A DNA stretch of 64,000 bases from Chenopodium formosanum (GCA_024500155.1 CM044880.1:9641501-9705500); one strand, 5' to 3'. Counted from the stretch's first letter, positions 44,204-58,280 are shown. Numbers and translations are program-made. Notes: generated from the sequence alone by a model not told the origin.

Positions 44204-45195
44204 GGGAAATTCTCAATGGTAATCTTAAGGTTTTATTTTTTCTCAATGGTAAACACTAAAAAAACAAATTATCAATGGTAATCTATAATTTGTAAAACTA
44301 ATTCAGTGGTAACAATAATGACATTAATCAATAATTATTAGCTTAATTCTAGTTAACTATTGACATAATGACCGATATAACCCTATTAATTAAATAAAAA
44401 AATTATAAAAAAACCCCAACCACCCAACCCCAACCCACTGTCCCACAGCTACCACTACCAGCCCCCCTCCACTGCTAGCGGCGTTCGGCGACCCTCTCTT
44501 CCCTTGGCGACAGCCGCCTTCTGCCTCCCTTCTCCTATCACCGGCGACACTTTCCTTCCCTGAGCTACTCTACTTTCCCCAATTCTTTTCTCTCACTCTC
44601 TTCGAATTTCCGTCGCATTTTATGGAGGACGAAACTCTGAAATCTCACCCAAACCAAACTACACCACCAACACAAATATCGAAGAGAGAGAAAACCCCTC
44701 AAATTACCTTCAATGGCGGTTTCCGATGATGTAACATCGATTTCTGGTTGTCGAGATACACCTACCAAATTGACCCAATTCGTTGAACCAAAAATCCATA
44801 GCTCGGTTGGATCTTCGTTAAAACCTAGGGCTGTTGTTAATGGTGAAAATGATGGTGATGACGATGGTGGTGGTGGTGGTAATGGGAGCCGCGAAAGAGA
44901 GAGGGAAAGGATGGTGGTGGTGGGCTCCGGCGACGAGGTCGTGGGAAGGCTGGGGCTGGGGGAAGGGGCAGAAGAAGTGGGTGGGTGGGATTTTTTTTTT
45001 AATTCGGGTGTATTTTAGACATTTATCTTTTCCCTACCCTTAAAACATTAACCATAGTTAATATTTTCTTAAAATGATTAACTAAAGTTACCACTGAATT
45101 AGTTTTACAAATTATGGATTACCATTGATAATATATATTTTTAGTGTTTACCATTGAGAAAAAATAAAACATAAGAGTACCATTGAGAATTTCCC
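44204..45195 (+). mobile_element. Mutator-like element carrying a gene fragment (Pack-MULE-like)
   Basis: Terminal inverted repeats of about 110 bp (44204-44313 and 45087-45195) beginning GGGAAATTCTCAATGGTA, and a perfect 9-bp target duplication TTTAATATA (44195-44203, 45196-45204). The interior (about 44410-45000) is much richer in G+C than its surroundings, with Gly/Arg codons and open frames on both strands, but no transposase. It looks like captured cellular sequence. Confidence 0.85.
44713..45018 (+). pseudogene. Captured gene fragment inside the MULE
   Basis: Open frame starting MAVSDDVTSISGCRDTP, continuing through KLTQFVEPKIHSSVG to an acidic/Gly run (GDDDGGGGG) and ending in the right part of the element. 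A second small frame just upstream starts MEDETLKSHPNQ. The codon usage and base composition look exonic, but I do not recognise the parent gene. The last residues read into MULE sequence, so this is a fragment rather than a full gene. Confidence 0.45.
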
Positions 45196-46068
45196 TTTAA
45201 TATATAGGGTTTTTATACATGGGCTTAAATGATAAGTTCCAGTTATATGTACCATATAAGAAACCTATACTAACAGGGTACCCTATAAATTCGGGTCCTG
45301 ATTTTTATTATCCAGAACACCGAAACTTGTTGCAACAGATTCTCAATTTTATTACCCGGAATCGGAACCTGATATGTCGTTCCGAGCAGGTTCTGATTTC
45401 AGGTGAGGGTACCCTAAATTTTTGCTCACTCCTAGTATTTATCAAGTTGTAAGGGCAAGGCAATAAATATATATTAAAATATAAATATTTAAATTTGGAG
45501 TAGGTAAATACAGATTATTTTTTAAATGGGAAAAGTTGCTAAGTAATCAAGTATTTGTATTGTATAGGGAAAATGTGTAAAAACAACACAAAGGTGAAAG
45601 AAGGGAGTAGATGTTTAGAGGAATCAAAATTATTCGAAATATAATCTTATTTCGATATAATTTACGTGTTAAAAATAAGTCAAAATAAATTGAATTTAAC
45701 TAATAAATGATCATTTACAAGAATAAATTTGAAAGTGTGGAAGTGTCTAAAACATTTTTTACTCCATACATTGGTACTACGAGCCAGTTAGTATTACTGT
45801 AGAGTTTGTTGACAAAAAAAATTGCAAATGGCATCAGTGGAAAGAGAGAAATACCTCAATTACATATACATACAGCATTAAATTCCAATACAAGCAAAAA
45901 AAAAACCACCAAAAAAAACCTATAAAAACCATTTCTAAGAACAAAATACTTTGTCATAGGTCAAGCACAACAATCAGCTATATTCTAAATCATATTTTAC
46001 TTATACTAAAGTACAGAAATCCACCGTTGATTTTATGTAATCTTACCAAATATACATCAAGCTCTTAA

Positions 46069-49000
46069 TTAATTTATTTTTAATACATCAAAGGCTTCTT
46101 TACTGTCTTCTTTCTGATGCTGACTTGTGCTCTTAAGCATAGCCAACTTTTCTTCATCATCAACCTTCTTTTGTCGCTCTTCAACGGGTCCGTAAGCCCA
46201 GCTACAGAACACGAAATAGAGTATATTCAAGAAGCAAATCGTTGCTATAAGCCAGTAATAGTAGTCGTAGTGACCCTTGTTGATGTTGCTCGAAACCCAA
46301 CTGTCCTTTCCTCCGTGTTTGGTAATATCATCTACCAAGTTCAATATTACACTACCTAACAAGCTTGCGATTGCCATCCCAACCCCAAATAGACATGTTG
46401 CTATGCTAGACATGCTCTTGGGCATTTCCGAGTAGTAGAACTCTGTTTGTCCGATACCATTGAAGGCCTCAGCTAAGCCACTAAAGCAATGTTGCACTAC
46501 AAGCCAAAAGGCGGACATGTGAAGCACTCCGTCAGGATTGTTGGCAAATCCTTGACTGATTGCACGTCGTCTTCTTATGTTTTCCACTGTTCCAGCGACA
46601 AACATGGACATGAACGCACAAAATAACCCAATCCCCATCCTCATCTTCACACCAAGGCGAGCTGGCTTGCCACGGATCTTTGATGCTACTGGAAGGATCA
46701 CACGATCATATAGAGGAATCCATAGTACTATAACAATGATCAAGAATGTACTGAATGAAGCAGCTGGTACTTCAAATGTAGGGCCCAGGTGTCGATCCAT
46801 GGTTTTCGCCTGGAGCAGACCAAATGAGCCTAGGTTTGTATGTAAGGACATAATGACCCCAGTTGACCAAATCGGAAGGACTCTGATGAGAGACTTGAGC
46901 TCTTCAACTTCTTCCACTGTGCACAGTTTCCATGAGTTTTTGGCTAATCCGTCAGGGCCAATGTCTTGGCTGGGATCTTGAATGATACAAGCTTTGTTCA
47001 AGCACCTAAAATCAAAAGATTAAAACAGGTAAGATTTAGATAAAGAAATATAAACCACTCAACATAATATCCTAAAACTATGTAGAATACTATAATTTGG
47101 AAAGGTCTAATACTCGACAAGATAGACAGAAAATTGAATATATACTAGCTTTAAACTAGTAGTAGATTTTTTGCAATTCAAAACAGACCTTAATCTATCA
47201 CTTGGAACAGCTGTTGTGGAATCCTTCCTGTGATAATACTGCACGCTTGACCCTTGGGGTGGTAGCGTCATTTTTCTGTTTCTGAAAGAAGCAACAGCTG
47301 CTTGTACAAGACCGGTTAAAAGACTCTTTTTAACCTTACTAATCACATAGTAAGGAGAAGCAAGGAAGAAGGAAAGGCCCGATAAGAACATGAGAATTGC
47401 AGGGAGTCCAAAACCAATCCTCCAACCAAATGTATCTTGAATGTACACAATCACAGTCAAAGCAATCACAACTGAGAGGCATGCACAAGCATAGTACCAA
47501 CTAAAGAAGGTCTCTAAAACTCTTTTATTCTTGGGATCTTCTCTTCGGTCCACTTGATCGGCACCAAATGCCTGAGAACAAGGCCTCACACCACCAGCAC
47601 CTAATGACATTAATAGAAAGGCGAACACTAAGAGGGCATACTGTCCTGTTGTAGGCGATTGGCAATTGTTGGCTAACGGATTGCATGGTGGAGGCTTAGC
47701 ATGTGGTATTACTGTTGTCAACCATACAAGAATCATCCCCTGCATTAAGGAAATTTTTTTACACACTTAGAATTTCTCAAACAATTTACGTAGCAAGTAG
47801 AATTTTCAGCTTTAGTCTCAAATGGATTAGCATAACCGACATCATTTACTGTCATTTGAATATATTTGCATGTATTCAATAGTTCTAATATAGAGTATAT
47901 TCATCTCTAATTAATTTAATCTCTCATATCATTTACAGTTACTTTAGTATGTAGTTCATATCATGTGAATGCAGTCATGTTTTATTTGTGCAAGTAACTA
48001 AAAACCAAAAGTAGAAATTTCCTAATTATTGTTGGGTCCATGGCTCATAATCTCATATTCCTTGTGGTCCAAATTGTTAGTACAATAGTACTATTGATCA
48101 AATTCACACAGCACTATATGCTAATGCATAGATTTTAATTTTTTTATGACACAAAAAAAAGAAGTTAGTTTTAAAAAAAGCCAAATAATATTTTGAATTT
48201 GTGAACACGACATCGATTGAAATAATTATAAAATGACCAATATTGTCTTTAGACCAAGATAAAATACTCCATTGTTCCCAAAAATTCTTTTCTCCTATAA
48301 CTCTTGTCCCATTTAAAAGATCATTTTTCATTTGGGTGGTGTTAATCATCTATTAGACAACCAAACTCCTCTAACTTTCACCCAATTATCTCTAAATTTC
48401 CCTAAAAAAATTAACTTATTTGCACCGATATTTTTTTAAAAATTTAATTAATTTCAAAACAATAAAACACTACCCCATCACAATTTTCAAACCAAAAACC
48501 CGAGCCCACTAAAATGCTTGATCACAAAATTCACAAATACTCTCTTCGTTCCTTCTTATCAGTTACGTTTGCTACCATACACAGACGAAATAAAATGTCT
48601 AAAACGAGTTAACCAATCCATCAAATTAGCAAAACAAAATACGCGCATTCAAGTAATCGAGTCACCCTACAATAAAACAATCCAAAAATGTCATAATATA
48701 AAATTTTGGCATGATGCATTTGGAAGAGATAGCCAAGATTAAATGATTAATCATACAACCAAGCATGCACTAGCACAACCATAATTATGTTAAGAGAAGG
48801 GCAACCAAGCCAGGTCATCATGAAATGTGGTCCCAACCAAAAAACCACATCTCCTCATTTTCTTCCTGTTAAATTCTCTACTTGTGAGCCGGTGCAAATG
48901 CAATTATGATACTAAATGGAATCATACTTAAAGAATATTTCATCATCTTCTTATTAAGCTCTCTTTCCCGAGGTTTCTTCACTAAATACAACAACATTAT

Positions 49001-51027
49001 ATCATAATTTAACATAATTTGCACTTTCATCTCTAATTGAGTTCTTCCCATTAATTAATTTCCAGTGCTATTATTCACATTGATAGCCTGGCATTGCCTT
49101 ATTAATCTTACATTAGGCGATAATCTTTTCGGGTTTTTATTTTTATTTTTTATTTTTCTACAATCCGTTTGAAATTATTTTTGTACATTTTCTTATGATG
49201 GATGAGCTGTATTATTTAAATAAAAATTCATTTTCTATTAATGATTTTTTTAAAACTCAACATGGATATAAAAAGAACCGCTTTCTTCTGATTTTCTCAA
49301 TTCCTAGGATTCTATTATTACTGTAAATAGAAAGAAGAAAAAGAATGAAGAGAGTGTTTAACTTTTGTGGTCAAAGCTTGTTCATTAGCTAGACTACAAT
49401 TCTATCCAAATACCCTTTGAAATACGTCATCCATTTTCAATAAATACTCCATAACTCATTTTAAACTCTCACACTATTTATACGTAGTACATCCTCTCTA
49501 TTACTCCCTAGAGTATATGTACGCCTTTTGACTTTATACACTATTTACAGCCCAATTCCAACCACATTTTCAATTCACTTATTACCTCCGTTTCATATTA
49601 TTTGCAACGATTAGACATTTACACTTTTTAAATATTGTTTTTACTTACAGGATATTTAGGAGAAACCTAAAACTCCACATGTTGCAATAATTGTTACACT
49701 AAATTACACTTATTGACATAAAATATACTCTAACTTCACTCATTATATGAACTTTTTTATATACTTATATTGACATGAACTTAATCATCAAAATTAACCA
49801 AAATACATATCATTGAATATCTTCAACTACAAAGTTCACATCATTGAGTGTTTTTAGTTACCAATTTCATGTCAATTTATTTATACATGCAAGTTCTTTC
49901 AATGAGCTTAATTTTGCCTGATTTTAAAAAAGAAAAATTGAATAATAAAGAAAAAAAATAAAATAAAAGAAAATTGAACCCCAATAATAACATTCTTAGC
50001 TTTTAATATTTGGACTTTTGCTAATTAATTGATTAGACCATCAAACAAAATAATTTCAAGTAATATCCCACAAAGATAATGAAAGAAATTGAGGGGACAA
50101 CTAGGTGGAAAAAGGTTCAAAAGGATGCAAAAAGATGTTAATTATTTAGGACAAAAACCACGGACCCCCTTAGGCGTACATACCATGTGAACATTAGCCA
50201 TCAATTTTTTATTTTCCTTTTTTAAAAATTAAATTTAGAAAATAAAATTTTAAAAAACAAAGTCAAATAATTGTGACTTATAGTAGTGTGGACCTTGCTG
50301 ACTACAAAATGCATTAAACAAAACAATATCATGTGCTTTGACAACTATCAACGTTAATTACTTAGTTCTTTAATTTTTCTCTTTTAACTCCCTTAATCCC
50401 TTCTTCATTTCTAGCAAATGTACAAGAGAAGGCCCCTCTAACTAACAACGGAAGCATTATTAACAATAATGACATTCCGGGCTCGTTATTAGTTGCCTGA
50501 CTGTTAGACAATTAGTCGGACTCAACAATTAAAAGAAAAGAGTGGAGTAGAATGAATTACCAAGAGACTGATGATGGAACCAATACCAATAGTAAGAAAA
50601 CGCCCAAGATAAGAATCGGCAACAAATGCACCAATTAGAGGGAAGAAATTTGTAGCAGCTGACCAAAAAAACAGCAAATTCTGGCCTTTTGCTAAACTCA
50701 TCTTGTAATCCTTCATCAAATATAGTATCATATTTGGTGTCAACCCATAACTTGCTACCTTCTCAAATGACTCATTTGCTGCCATAATTAACCCAACATT
50801 AAGTTAATTAATTAGTTAGCTTTTCTTCATTGTTTTTGCTAATTAAAACATACCCAGAAAAATTAAAGAAAAACCCAGAAAATTGAGCTAATTTAATTGA
50901 GTTTACCTATGATAAATGGCATAGTGATGAAACCACCCTTTTTCCTTTTAGAAGGATCTTGTTCTTCATCTTCTTCATTTTGGTGATGTCCATTAATCTT
51001 CCTTTCTTCATCACTTGATGACTCCAT
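46069..51027 (-). CDS. NRT1/PTR family (NPF) transporter, NPF1-like
   Basis: Minus-strand exons 51027-50907, 50778-50561, 47739-47189 and 47005-46069, phases 1, 0 and 2, giving 608 residues. The first 30 residues are hydrophilic and acidic. The proton-coupling ExxEK signature is at residues 43-47 (NESFEK). The PTR pattern SLGAGGVRPCSQAFGADQ follows in exon 3, and RRRRAISQGFANNPDG and QTEFYYSEMPKSM in exon 4; twelve membrane segments are expected. NPF proteins move nitrate, peptides, hormones or glucosinolates with protons; NPF1 members include nitrate exporters/importers of phloem, but the substrate cannot be told from sequence. Intron 2 is 2.8 kb. A TATTTAAATA-like TATA motif lies near 51113-51124, about 90 bp upstream of the ATG. 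Confidence 0.94.
47740..50560 (-). other. Large intron 2 of the NPF gene
   Basis: 2.8 kb, AT-rich. Contains one-sided mariner-type ends near 48268 (TACTCCATTGTTCCC), 48537 and 49585 (TTACCTCCGTTTCATATT) without recognisable partners. No coding exon seen. Confidence 0.6.
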
Positions 51028-52581
51028 TTTTGGGAGGAGAGAGAAATTTTAGAGAGAGAAACTTGGAAGAGAAGAGTTGGAAAGTTGCTGGCTAGACCAA
51101 CTGCTCTGCTCAAGTATTTAAATATGTTGGATTTTTATTTTTTTTGGGATGGGGGTATATTTATTTTTATTTTTGATTTTTGATATTTAAATTAATTTGT
51201 TTTTTGAATAAAAAATAAAAAAATAAATACCCATCATATAGTAGAGTGGTGGGGGGGAGTCTGTTCTGGCAGATTTCACACTGACAAAAGGGGTGGCAGT
51301 GGAGAAGAAATAGGAAAATAAAAAAAAGTAAGTTGATCAAAACATATGTTGCGTGTCCAATCTTATAAGTAATCACTCTGTCTATAATCATATATTCATG
51401 TTTGTACAGTATATATGCCCTCTTATTAAAGATTAAAGATGACATTGGGTCGAGACAGTTATAGTCTATATAAACATGATTGATCGAGCTCAAATTAGTC
51501 ATATATAATTCTTGTTTGCGTTAATCCAGTCTATGGATATTGGATAGTGAGCCACTTGTTTATACAAGCATCATGATAATTTAGATACGGCAAAAAAAGG
51601 GGGTAACTTATGGCACGAATGATCCAATACCTTAGATCATCATTTTAAAGGTTATAACATGACTAATAGATCAGACCAGGTTAATCAAGGCAAATAAGAT
51701 TTATACAAGGCACGACACGAAACGTTATAGAGCCATTTTGAGACTCCACCGGTCCACCCCACTCATGAGGAGTCAAGGTGAGCGAGCTAATCTGAATGAC
51801 AGATTATCTCGTAGGATATGAAACCCGGCCAAGTTGAGGTTCATATTTGTTTCTGATAAAAAAAAAAATGTCTATATACATGCATCATTCTTTTTTCAAT
51901 AAAAAGAAATTAAAAATTTAGAGTTTAGACTATATATACGGAATACATGAATCTAATATTGCATATACTATGATTTTAATTTTTATAAAATATAGGGTTT
52001 TGTGGTTTATTGGCAGATCTTCCCATGTGTTACGGTCTAAAGTTAGAATATATAATCATACTCATATATGCTTTAGTAGTAGAGTATAAAGTAAGAAAAC
52101 TAATTATTGACTTATTATAAAAATAAGTACTTTCATATGCCAAAGAGTAGTGGCTTTGTAATGATTTTGAACGTTATTAGTTTATTGAGACCTTTACAGA
52201 ACTATGCTACCATAAAAGCCCTAAGATTGTTCTATTTTAGTTATTTGATTATTCATTCAATTAATTAAGGTGGCTTAGTTGATAATTGATATATTTTAAA
52301 GTAAGATGAACTCATAAATTATTGGAAGATTGAGATTAATTAGTAGCTCTAAGCTACGGAGTAGCTTTTTGTTGAAAAAGACAGCTTATGATTTTTCTAA
52401 AGGGTGAGGACTCATTTCATACTTTGAAAACTAAAGGTCTTTATTTAGTTTGAACTTTGAAGCTAGTATTTACATTGATACGGTGGTATCCAATTGAATG
52501 TTACAACTCTTACAAGTCCATCAATTTGTACTATTTGGGACCAAATAAAGATTATTAAATGACAAAAACTAACAAACATCT
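51028..52581. other. NPF upstream region, no gene
   Basis: Promoter side of the NPF gene and AT-rich spacer. Open frames have no recognisable motif. Confidence 0.5.
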
Positions 52582-52725
52582 CGGGGGCGTTGGATAAGCC
52601 AGCTAAAAGTAGAAAGATTAAATTATAATAAACATTAATTATACCGATCGACGCGTGATTTTATCATGATTTTCCAAATTAATACCATTTTAGGCAATAT
52701 TTTAAAAGCTTATCCAACGCCCCGG
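52582..52725 (+). mobile_element. 144-bp MITE with CGGGGGCGTTGGATAAGC ends
   Basis: The right end is the inverse of the left with one mismatch (CCGGGGCGTTGGATAAGC). Target duplication is unclear (ACATCT / ACATTC nearby), so the superfamily is not assigned. Confidence 0.6.
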
Positions 52726-53230
52726 GACATTCGTTAGCAAATAACCAAATACTGGTACTCTAATACGAAATAAGAACACTATCACTATGCACAAATTCTT
52801 GATTAAGACGAATTTTCATAAAAAGTTGTCAAAGTTACCCTTAAATTGATTGTTTTATTATAAAATTAATATAAGTCTGCCTCGTCTAATTTACTTTAGG
52901 TGGAATTTTTATTTTGAAGTTTTCATCAGAATAAGATTGATTCAATTCATCAAGCTCGGTTATTAACTAAAAGCTTGATCAGCCAATTCGACGAATTAGC
53001 CACACTAGTATTAACCCTAAACTTGAAAATTTAAAACGGAATACTCGTAATTAATTACCAATTTGGTTAATTGGCCGATCTAGAGTTTGAAGGCCTAGTA
53101 TAGGGTGCAACATTCCTTCTAGTACCCTCTAACAGTGCATGACAATATGGCATGGTGTGCATTTACACTGAAACATTTACCTACTGCTCGAATTTCTATA
53201 TGACAATAAATACCAAGAAGAATCCCGTAA

Positions 53231-53266
53231 TTTCATGCTTCATGCTTCATGCTTCATGCTTCATGC
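53231..53266 (+). repeat. Microsatellite, 7-bp unit CTTCATG, five copies
   Basis: Perfect run of TTCATGC-type units. Non-coding context. Confidence 0.93.
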
Positions 53267-54464
53267 AAAGCAATTGCAAGTAACATCAAATCGACAAATC
53301 CTTTGCTACAAGCAAACAATTTTGGCTCAACCTTATGTATGAACATCACCCATAAAATCATCCTTTTTCTAAGCCACAAACATTAATTTACTCATATTAT
53401 TATTTAAGCCTTTTCTATATGACTTTATATAACAATAGTACGTGGTATGGCCTTATTATTAATATCTAACATTTTGACCAACAAAATATAGAAACGAAAA
53501 GCATATTGTATAAAATAAATGGACAAGTGCAATGTCGACAAATGAATGTCTTTTTCATATTTTTGGACTTAATGTCTACCTTCTCTTTAACACTTTCATT
53601 TTCTTCTTCCTTCCTTTCTCATTTGATAAGACTGGTCACCAATTGTACACAAATGATATAGCTACATGATTAACGATTAGTGAGTTTGTGACTAGTCTAA
53701 TTCAGTTAAATTATGTATATGCACCTTATTAGAGTGGGTTTAAGCTTATTATGTAATTTTATTTATTGCCCGATGTATAGTCATACAATCGAGCATGGAC
53801 TCGCCTATTAAAACATCCAACACTACACGATTATAATAAGTCTAAACACTACATAATGATTTTTGTTAAATACATGTTCATTGTTTCTTAAAGATAAATA
53901 TGCAACTGACATCATAGTTTTCGCTTAACTCAATTAATTGACTTAAAAGTATTCGTATATATTCTTATTAAATAAAACTAATCCCACGTTAATAATTCTA
54001 AATTTGCCACTAAATAGTGGACAAGCGGACCAAACATATATGGATTGTGACACTTAGCTTGCAACCTCTAGCTCATCACCTAAAGAAGGTAGTTCCTCAC
54101 CTCCTACACGCAAATTCTCTCATGGTATATCAATCCAGTACATTAACCAACATAAATCATCGTTGTAAAGTTGAAATATTTAAGTATAAAGTTACGTCAA
54201 ATAATCAAAACCAATATTTAATTTCACACTTGTAGTTTTCAATGTGTTAAAAAATTAAATTATTTTTATATAACAAGATTATATGTCTATATCAAATTAA
54301 ACTAGATTGATTTTTCCTAAATTTGTTTGATTAAAAAAAATGATCATTACATTGCCAACACACAAATTTAAGCATTAATATCAATAAAATAACAAAATTG
54401 GATTATTGAGAATAATTTTTTTCCTCAGATTATTGATGTTGTATGATTTTAATATATACTATAA

Positions 54465-54591
54465 GGGTCTGTTCTCATACGTTTATTTTCAGTTCAATTC
54501 ATTTCAGCTTCTAATTTCCTTCTCTTATAAAATATTCATTTTAGTTCAGTTCAACTCAGTTCAGCTAATTTCAGTCTATTAGAACAGACCC
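54465..54591 (+). mobile_element. GTTCAG-rich Tourist-like MITE, copy B (127 bp)
   Basis: GGGTCTGTTCTCATACG and inverse end GGGTCTGTTCTAATAG, flanked by TAA (54462-54464, 54592-54594). Interior TTCAGTTCAA units. Confidence 0.8.
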
Positions 54592-56213
54592 TAAGATTTG
54601 TTTTGACTTTTAATTTTATCTGACCCATTTAAATTTGATGACTAGAATTTTATTATCCGGCCTATTCAGATTTAATTTGATGACTATTCGCCCCCATTCT
54701 TCATTCCCTTGCTAAATCAGGGTATGTAGAAATATCTTGTAGAAATTACGAAGTATAAATTATGGACAATGATCGTGGTTTTTGAATTTCGACACTAAAT
54801 TTCATTTTTCAATTTACATGTATTAGTTGGTTTTAACTTGTCTCATTTTTATTTGCTAAATGATTGAGAAACTGATAAGGCAAGATGATAATCTACACGA
54901 ATACACTTATTAAAGATGGTACTTGGTAACAAATTTAAGAGGTAGAGATTGAAAAATTATGAGTTATAAAGACAAGACAGATATTAATAAAGTGTGACAC
55001 ACCATATTTTACATGGAAAATCCTTCGTAGAGACAAAAAAAAAAAAAAAAAAAAAAAAAAACCGACAACGACGACAAGCTCGTACTCAAAATAATAATGT
55101 ACAAGATACCCTAAAATATTTGTGGATTATATATACAAGGAGGTCGGGTAGAAAGGTAAGAAGACTTGTTTATGCATAACTTGATTAAATTCTCATGACA
55201 TGTATTTGTATATAGACTGATGTTAAATGAAATGACTTAAGTATTCAAAACACCCTTCATCATTCTTGTATCCATAGTATTCTTGTATTTTAATTGCTTC
55301 TACTGTCAAGAATTTTGTAGAGCATTAAGTATATAATTCTAGAGAAATCTTGAACAAGATTTTCCCGAAAGCTTCTAGAACATGCATAAATACTCCACCA
55401 AAACAATGAGTTAATAAAATTTGGGCAACACTCCAACACCCCCGCATATTGTATTCTCTTTTGACCGACCGTCTTTTGTGACTTGTGAATACTACTCCAT
55501 AAGACTTAGTTAATTTAGTAAAATCCTAATTTAAAATCGATAATTTAAGATAATAATAATTGAATCATATATTGACAAATATAATGAATAAATGAAGCAG
55601 ATCAAGTAAAAGACTATGAAAACATTATTGTTTCACATCTCAATTATTGGAGTGTAGACAAACCAAAAGTAATACGAGTAAATTATTGCATTCAAAGAAG
55701 ATAAGGAGTGAATTCGTACGTAAAAAGTGGGCTAAAACCCAAGTGAGAAGAACAAACACATGCGGTAAGGTCATACGCTACCCAAGTCCACAATAGCAGT
55801 GTTACGTGCTTTTCGTCAAAACATTTGACTACTATCTTGCCTCGTTTTACTACAAACTCTACTATACTCTTACAACATTTTTCTACAAAGGTTACACTTC
55901 TAATTATACTTTTTCTTTACATTATTCGTTATACTTTATTCGTTTAGAAAAAATACAGTGTATGTGTAATGCAAATATATGATGAAAGTACGAAATTACA
56001 TCAATAGTGTGATTTTAATTTTGATGTCAATTAAACTAATACATACTACGTAGTACTATTAACTATGATTTATTTTAGATAATTAACTTACTTTAAACAA
56101 CATAAAATCAAACAAAATAGATTTAAATAATATAATACGGAGTAATATAGTAATGTCTCCGTCCTTAGATTTCAATTTCTAACAATTATTACTCGCATAA
56201 TAAAGAGAAATAA
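54592..56213. other. Spacer between two MITE copies, no gene
   Basis: AT-rich, with a 26-base A run near 55036-55061. No coding exon or transposon end recognised. Confidence 0.5.
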
Positions 56214-56345
56214 GGGTTTGTTCTAATAAACCGAAATCAGCTGAAATGAAATGAACTGAACTGAACTGAACTGAAATAAATATTTTATAAGAGAAAGAAA
56301 TTAGGAGCTGAACTGAACTGAAAATAAACGTATGAGAACATGCCC
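56214..56345 (+). mobile_element. GTTCAG-rich Tourist-like MITE, copy C (132 bp)
   Basis: GGGTTTGTTCTAATAAAC and inverse end GGGCATGTTCTCATACG, TAA on both sides (56211-56213, 56346-56348). Interior of CTGAACTGAA units, i.e. inverted relative to copy B. Confidence 0.8.
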
Positions 56346-58057
56346 TAAAACTCTAATAAAAGGACGACAGAGACAATACATTTTAAATACATTTGTTAGT
56401 CTAGATAAGATAATTCATAAATTGATGGCTTGAGATGAATACGTCAAAGGGAAATTCATACATCATACGTTGTCACATACTAGTTTAAGTTGTTAAATTG
56501 AAACACTTAAAATTGTTCAATTCTTACAATTGGTGAGAAACATCTCTTTACTTTTTTTCTTCAATAAAGAAAGAAGCCTCTAACCCTTATTTAAACTTTT
56601 TAGAATTCCATTCCATGAGAACTAAACATTTTAAGATACTCCGTAAATCATTTCCTTGATAAAGCGATATGACTTTATACCGAACCTGTTTACTAAACAA
56701 CCTAATAAGAATAATAAAACAAAAATAAAGTAATTTCAAAAACTTAATCAAAATATAAGGTCACTTTCTATATTAGATTTTGACAGCAAAAGAAAAAGCA
56801 AATTAATCACACAATAAACAAAAAAAAGACAGAATTGATTGTAGACAAAAGCTGGTAAATTAGATGGATGTTTTTCAAAATATTCAACTGCCTAATCTTT
56901 ATTGAAATTCACTGCAAAATTGTTAACCTTACAAATTGTCTGCTTTCAAATTCTCCAGGCTTAATAAGCCGGCAGTATGTTAACGTTGGGCCCTAAGTCT
57001 TTTTAGTGGGTTTGTACATACGTGGGTGTGGATTTTTGTGTTTCTATTGTGTCAATTGACGCCCACTTTCATGAGGACGGACTCAGGAGGATATTAACCT
57101 AGACATGTAAATCATGTAATGATTTTTCAAAACGTCGTATCGATCGATATTATTAATATTTTGATTTACGCTTACGTCTTTTCTTATTTCTCTGTCTTAT
57201 TGATTACAACATATTAATTTTTTAACGTTATGTTATATGAGGTGATTTGACTCTTTTTAAACTATATATTTGAATTCATACTTTGACAAACATGATCCAA
57301 AAATATGTGTTAACTAAAATGAAATCAAGGAAATATAATTTAAAATATCCTTTTTATTTAACATAAAACACCCTTTTAATTTAATCTATCTGTCATTAAA
57401 CAAATACGAAGTATTTCATCCGTGCTTTTATAGTATTGTTTGGAGCTTTACGTTTACATCAACAATGGCAAATATTTTTCGTAATAATGTTAAAAAGTAA
57501 GTTTAATCATATTTTTAGTATCTAAATTGAGATGAAACTAATAATATTTCATGATATCATATTTGAATTCTTACGTATAAATTTCATACAATGATTGATG
57601 AAAATGTGCCAAATAGTTTAAAATCAAGAGGGCGAGATTATAAAAGAATATAGTACAAATTTTCATTAATTGAATATTTTGTAGATAAGTGTTTTAGTCG
57701 GACCATTTAACCCAAGACCTACGAATCTACTATATATATTTCTAAAATGGGAGGATCGGAGTATGTAGTAATTTAAACTAGTTAGACTACCGCTTATTAT
57801 CCTTGAAGTTCAACAAATTAGCGGTGCTAAGATAAGATTAAGAAACAAATGTTAAATCAGAAAGTGATAAGGTAAGATCAATTTATTGGATTTGATGAAA
57901 TAAACAAATTGAGAAGTATCTCTATAACCTATTGTATATGTACTTACATGCTAATAATAAGTTTGATTGATTAGCAAATACTCCTAAGTTTTGTATGTTG
58001 TTCAACTTTCTAATAAAATAATGCAATCAAAATATCTCACTATTCATTGGAAAGGAA
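56346..58057. other. Intergenic, no gene
   Basis: AT-rich spacer, no recognisable feature on either strand. Confidence 0.5.
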
Positions 58058-58280
58058 ACATTTTTTTTTTTTTTTGATTGAAAATTACTTTACTTGGTAG
58101 ATTGTTAAGTAGAATAACAAAGGAGATATCACAATCCTTGAAACACCCCCTTTAGTCATTAATATTCAAGTGCTCCAAAACATTCTTTATCTTATAATCC
58201 TTGAGTATCTTTGTAGACCCCTAATCATATCCTCCAAGCTGGCTCCAAGAGCTTTGCTTGGTGAAGATATAAACCATATT
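58058..58280 (-). mobile_element. Possible retroposed fragment with poly(A) tail (minus strand)
   Basis: On the minus strand a moderately GC-balanced stretch (AAGCTCTTGGAGCCAGC...AAGGGGGTGTTTCAAGG) ends in a run of A (plus-strand T run near 58061-58074). Resembles a retroposon 3' end, but no target duplication was found. Confidence 0.3.

Larger units (their letters stand above)
43898..45434. mobile_element. hAT-like element interrupted by a MULE
   Basis: Ends TAGGGGTGAGCG and (inverse) TAGGAGTGAGCA. Flanking parts share inverse matches such as AAACTTGTT.CAACA and GGGTACCCT/GGGTACTCT. No exact 8-bp target duplication is visible (GTAATTTA versus GTATTTAT), so the class is tentative. About 536 bp without the nested insert. 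Confidence 0.55.

Noticed and set aside
46117..46981. Plus-strand open frames opposite the NPF gene
   Set aside because: Shadows of the well-supported minus-strand exon 4.
53532..53542. ATGTCGACAA resembling a zinc-deficiency response element
   Set aside because: It misses the last pyrimidine and is 40 kb from the ZIP genes.
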